DNA of 5,171 bases. Source: an uncultured bacterium (GTDB lineage Bacteria > Planctomycetota > Phycisphaerae > Phycisphaerales > SM1A02). The stretch lies in the NCBI GenBank assembly GCA_903861235.1, contig CAIOTP010000306.1, positions 1 through 5,171 on the forward strand. Reading direction: 5' to 3'. Numbering within the stretch: the stretch's first letter is position 1; every line of letters starts with the position of its first letter. The notes beneath the pieces are model-generated. The model was not told the origin of the DNA, made no database searches, and saw only the letters and a list, made by a program, of their open reading frames with translations. A program made the translations under genes and the position numbers. Of this stretch, positions 5,016 to 5,171 are shown one piece after another.

Positions 5016-5030
5016 CGGCGAAGGCGTGCG

Positions 5031-5171
5031 TCAGTCGCCCTGGTCCAGGATGGCCATGAAGGCCTCCTGCGGAATGGTGACCATGCCCACGGTCTTCATC
5101 CGCTTCTTGCCTTCCTTCTGCTTCTCGAGCAGCTTGCGCTTGCGGCTCACGTCGCCGCCGTAGCACTTGGC
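5031..5171 (-). CDS. lepA: Elongation factor 4 (LepA), last 46 codons
   Basis: Only the C-terminus is in the window: AKCYGGDVSRKRKLLEKQKE followed by GKKRMKTVGMVTIPQEAFMAILDQGD and a TGA stop at 5031-5033. The AKCYGGD, SRKRKLLEKQKEGKKRMK and IPQEAF blocks are nearly identical to the end of E. coli LepA and are diagnostic. LepA is a ribosome-associated GTPase, implicated in back-translocation and ribosome biogenesis. The G domain and start lie beyond the right edge. The gene precedes ompH on the same strand; the 35-nt gap holds a -10-like box, so ompH need not depend on lepA transcription. Confidence 0.95.
   Translation of the reverse strand, partial: AKCYGGDVSRKRKLLEKQKEGKKRMKTVGMVTIPQEAFMAILDQGD

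Overview
The window is a compact, GC-rich (roughly two-thirds or more G+C by eye), gene-dense chromosomal segment of a Gram-negative-type bacterium. The envelope type is inferred from lpxA (lipid A synthesis) and an OmpH/Skp-family periplasmic chaperone. The purF product is of the long kind familiar from Bacteroidetes, beginning MSDFIGHKCG with a YLLMEKQRNRGQDGAG block, but the base composition is far from typical Bacteroidetes. A GC-rich planctomycete-like lineage (for example Phycisphaerae) is a reasonable guess, but the window alone does not prove it. No mobile element, CRISPR array, tRNA or rRNA was seen, and coding density is close to complete.

Layout, left to right: purF (minus, 1-1099, C-terminal part outside the window); a divergent unrecognised 242-residue protein (plus, 1163-1891); a WalJ/YycJ-like metallo-beta-lactamase-fold hydrolase (minus, 1896-2711); lpxA (minus, 2716-3537), which lies upstream of the hydrolase and forms a two-gene unit with it; lipB (plus, 3591-4277), divergent from lpxA; an OmpH/Skp-like protein (minus, 4279-4995), convergent with lipB; and the last 46 codons of lepA (minus, 5031-5171). 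Intergenic gaps are 63, 4, 4, 53, 1 and 35 bases, so no stretch over 300 bases lacks a gene. No intrinsic terminator with a T-run was found.

Functionally the segment mixes housekeeping jobs: purine synthesis (purF), lipoate attachment (lipB), translation (lepA) and outer-envelope building (lpxA and the Skp-like chaperone). In many Gram-negatives skp and lpxA lie in one bamA-skp-lpxD-fabZ-lpxA cluster. Here they share a strand but are separated by lipB on the opposite strand.

The most interesting feature is not a gene. All five genes that open a transcript inside the window (purF, the 242-residue protein, lpxA, lipB, ompH) have a TANNNT box immediately upstream of ATG, at exactly 6 nt (three genes) or exactly 9 nt (two genes), and none has a convincing Shine-Dalgarno sequence. 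This is the geometry expected of leaderless or near-leaderless mRNAs. The one operon-internal gene, the hydrolase, lacks the box. I see no sign of a novel multi-gene system; the region otherwise looks like ordinary core genome.
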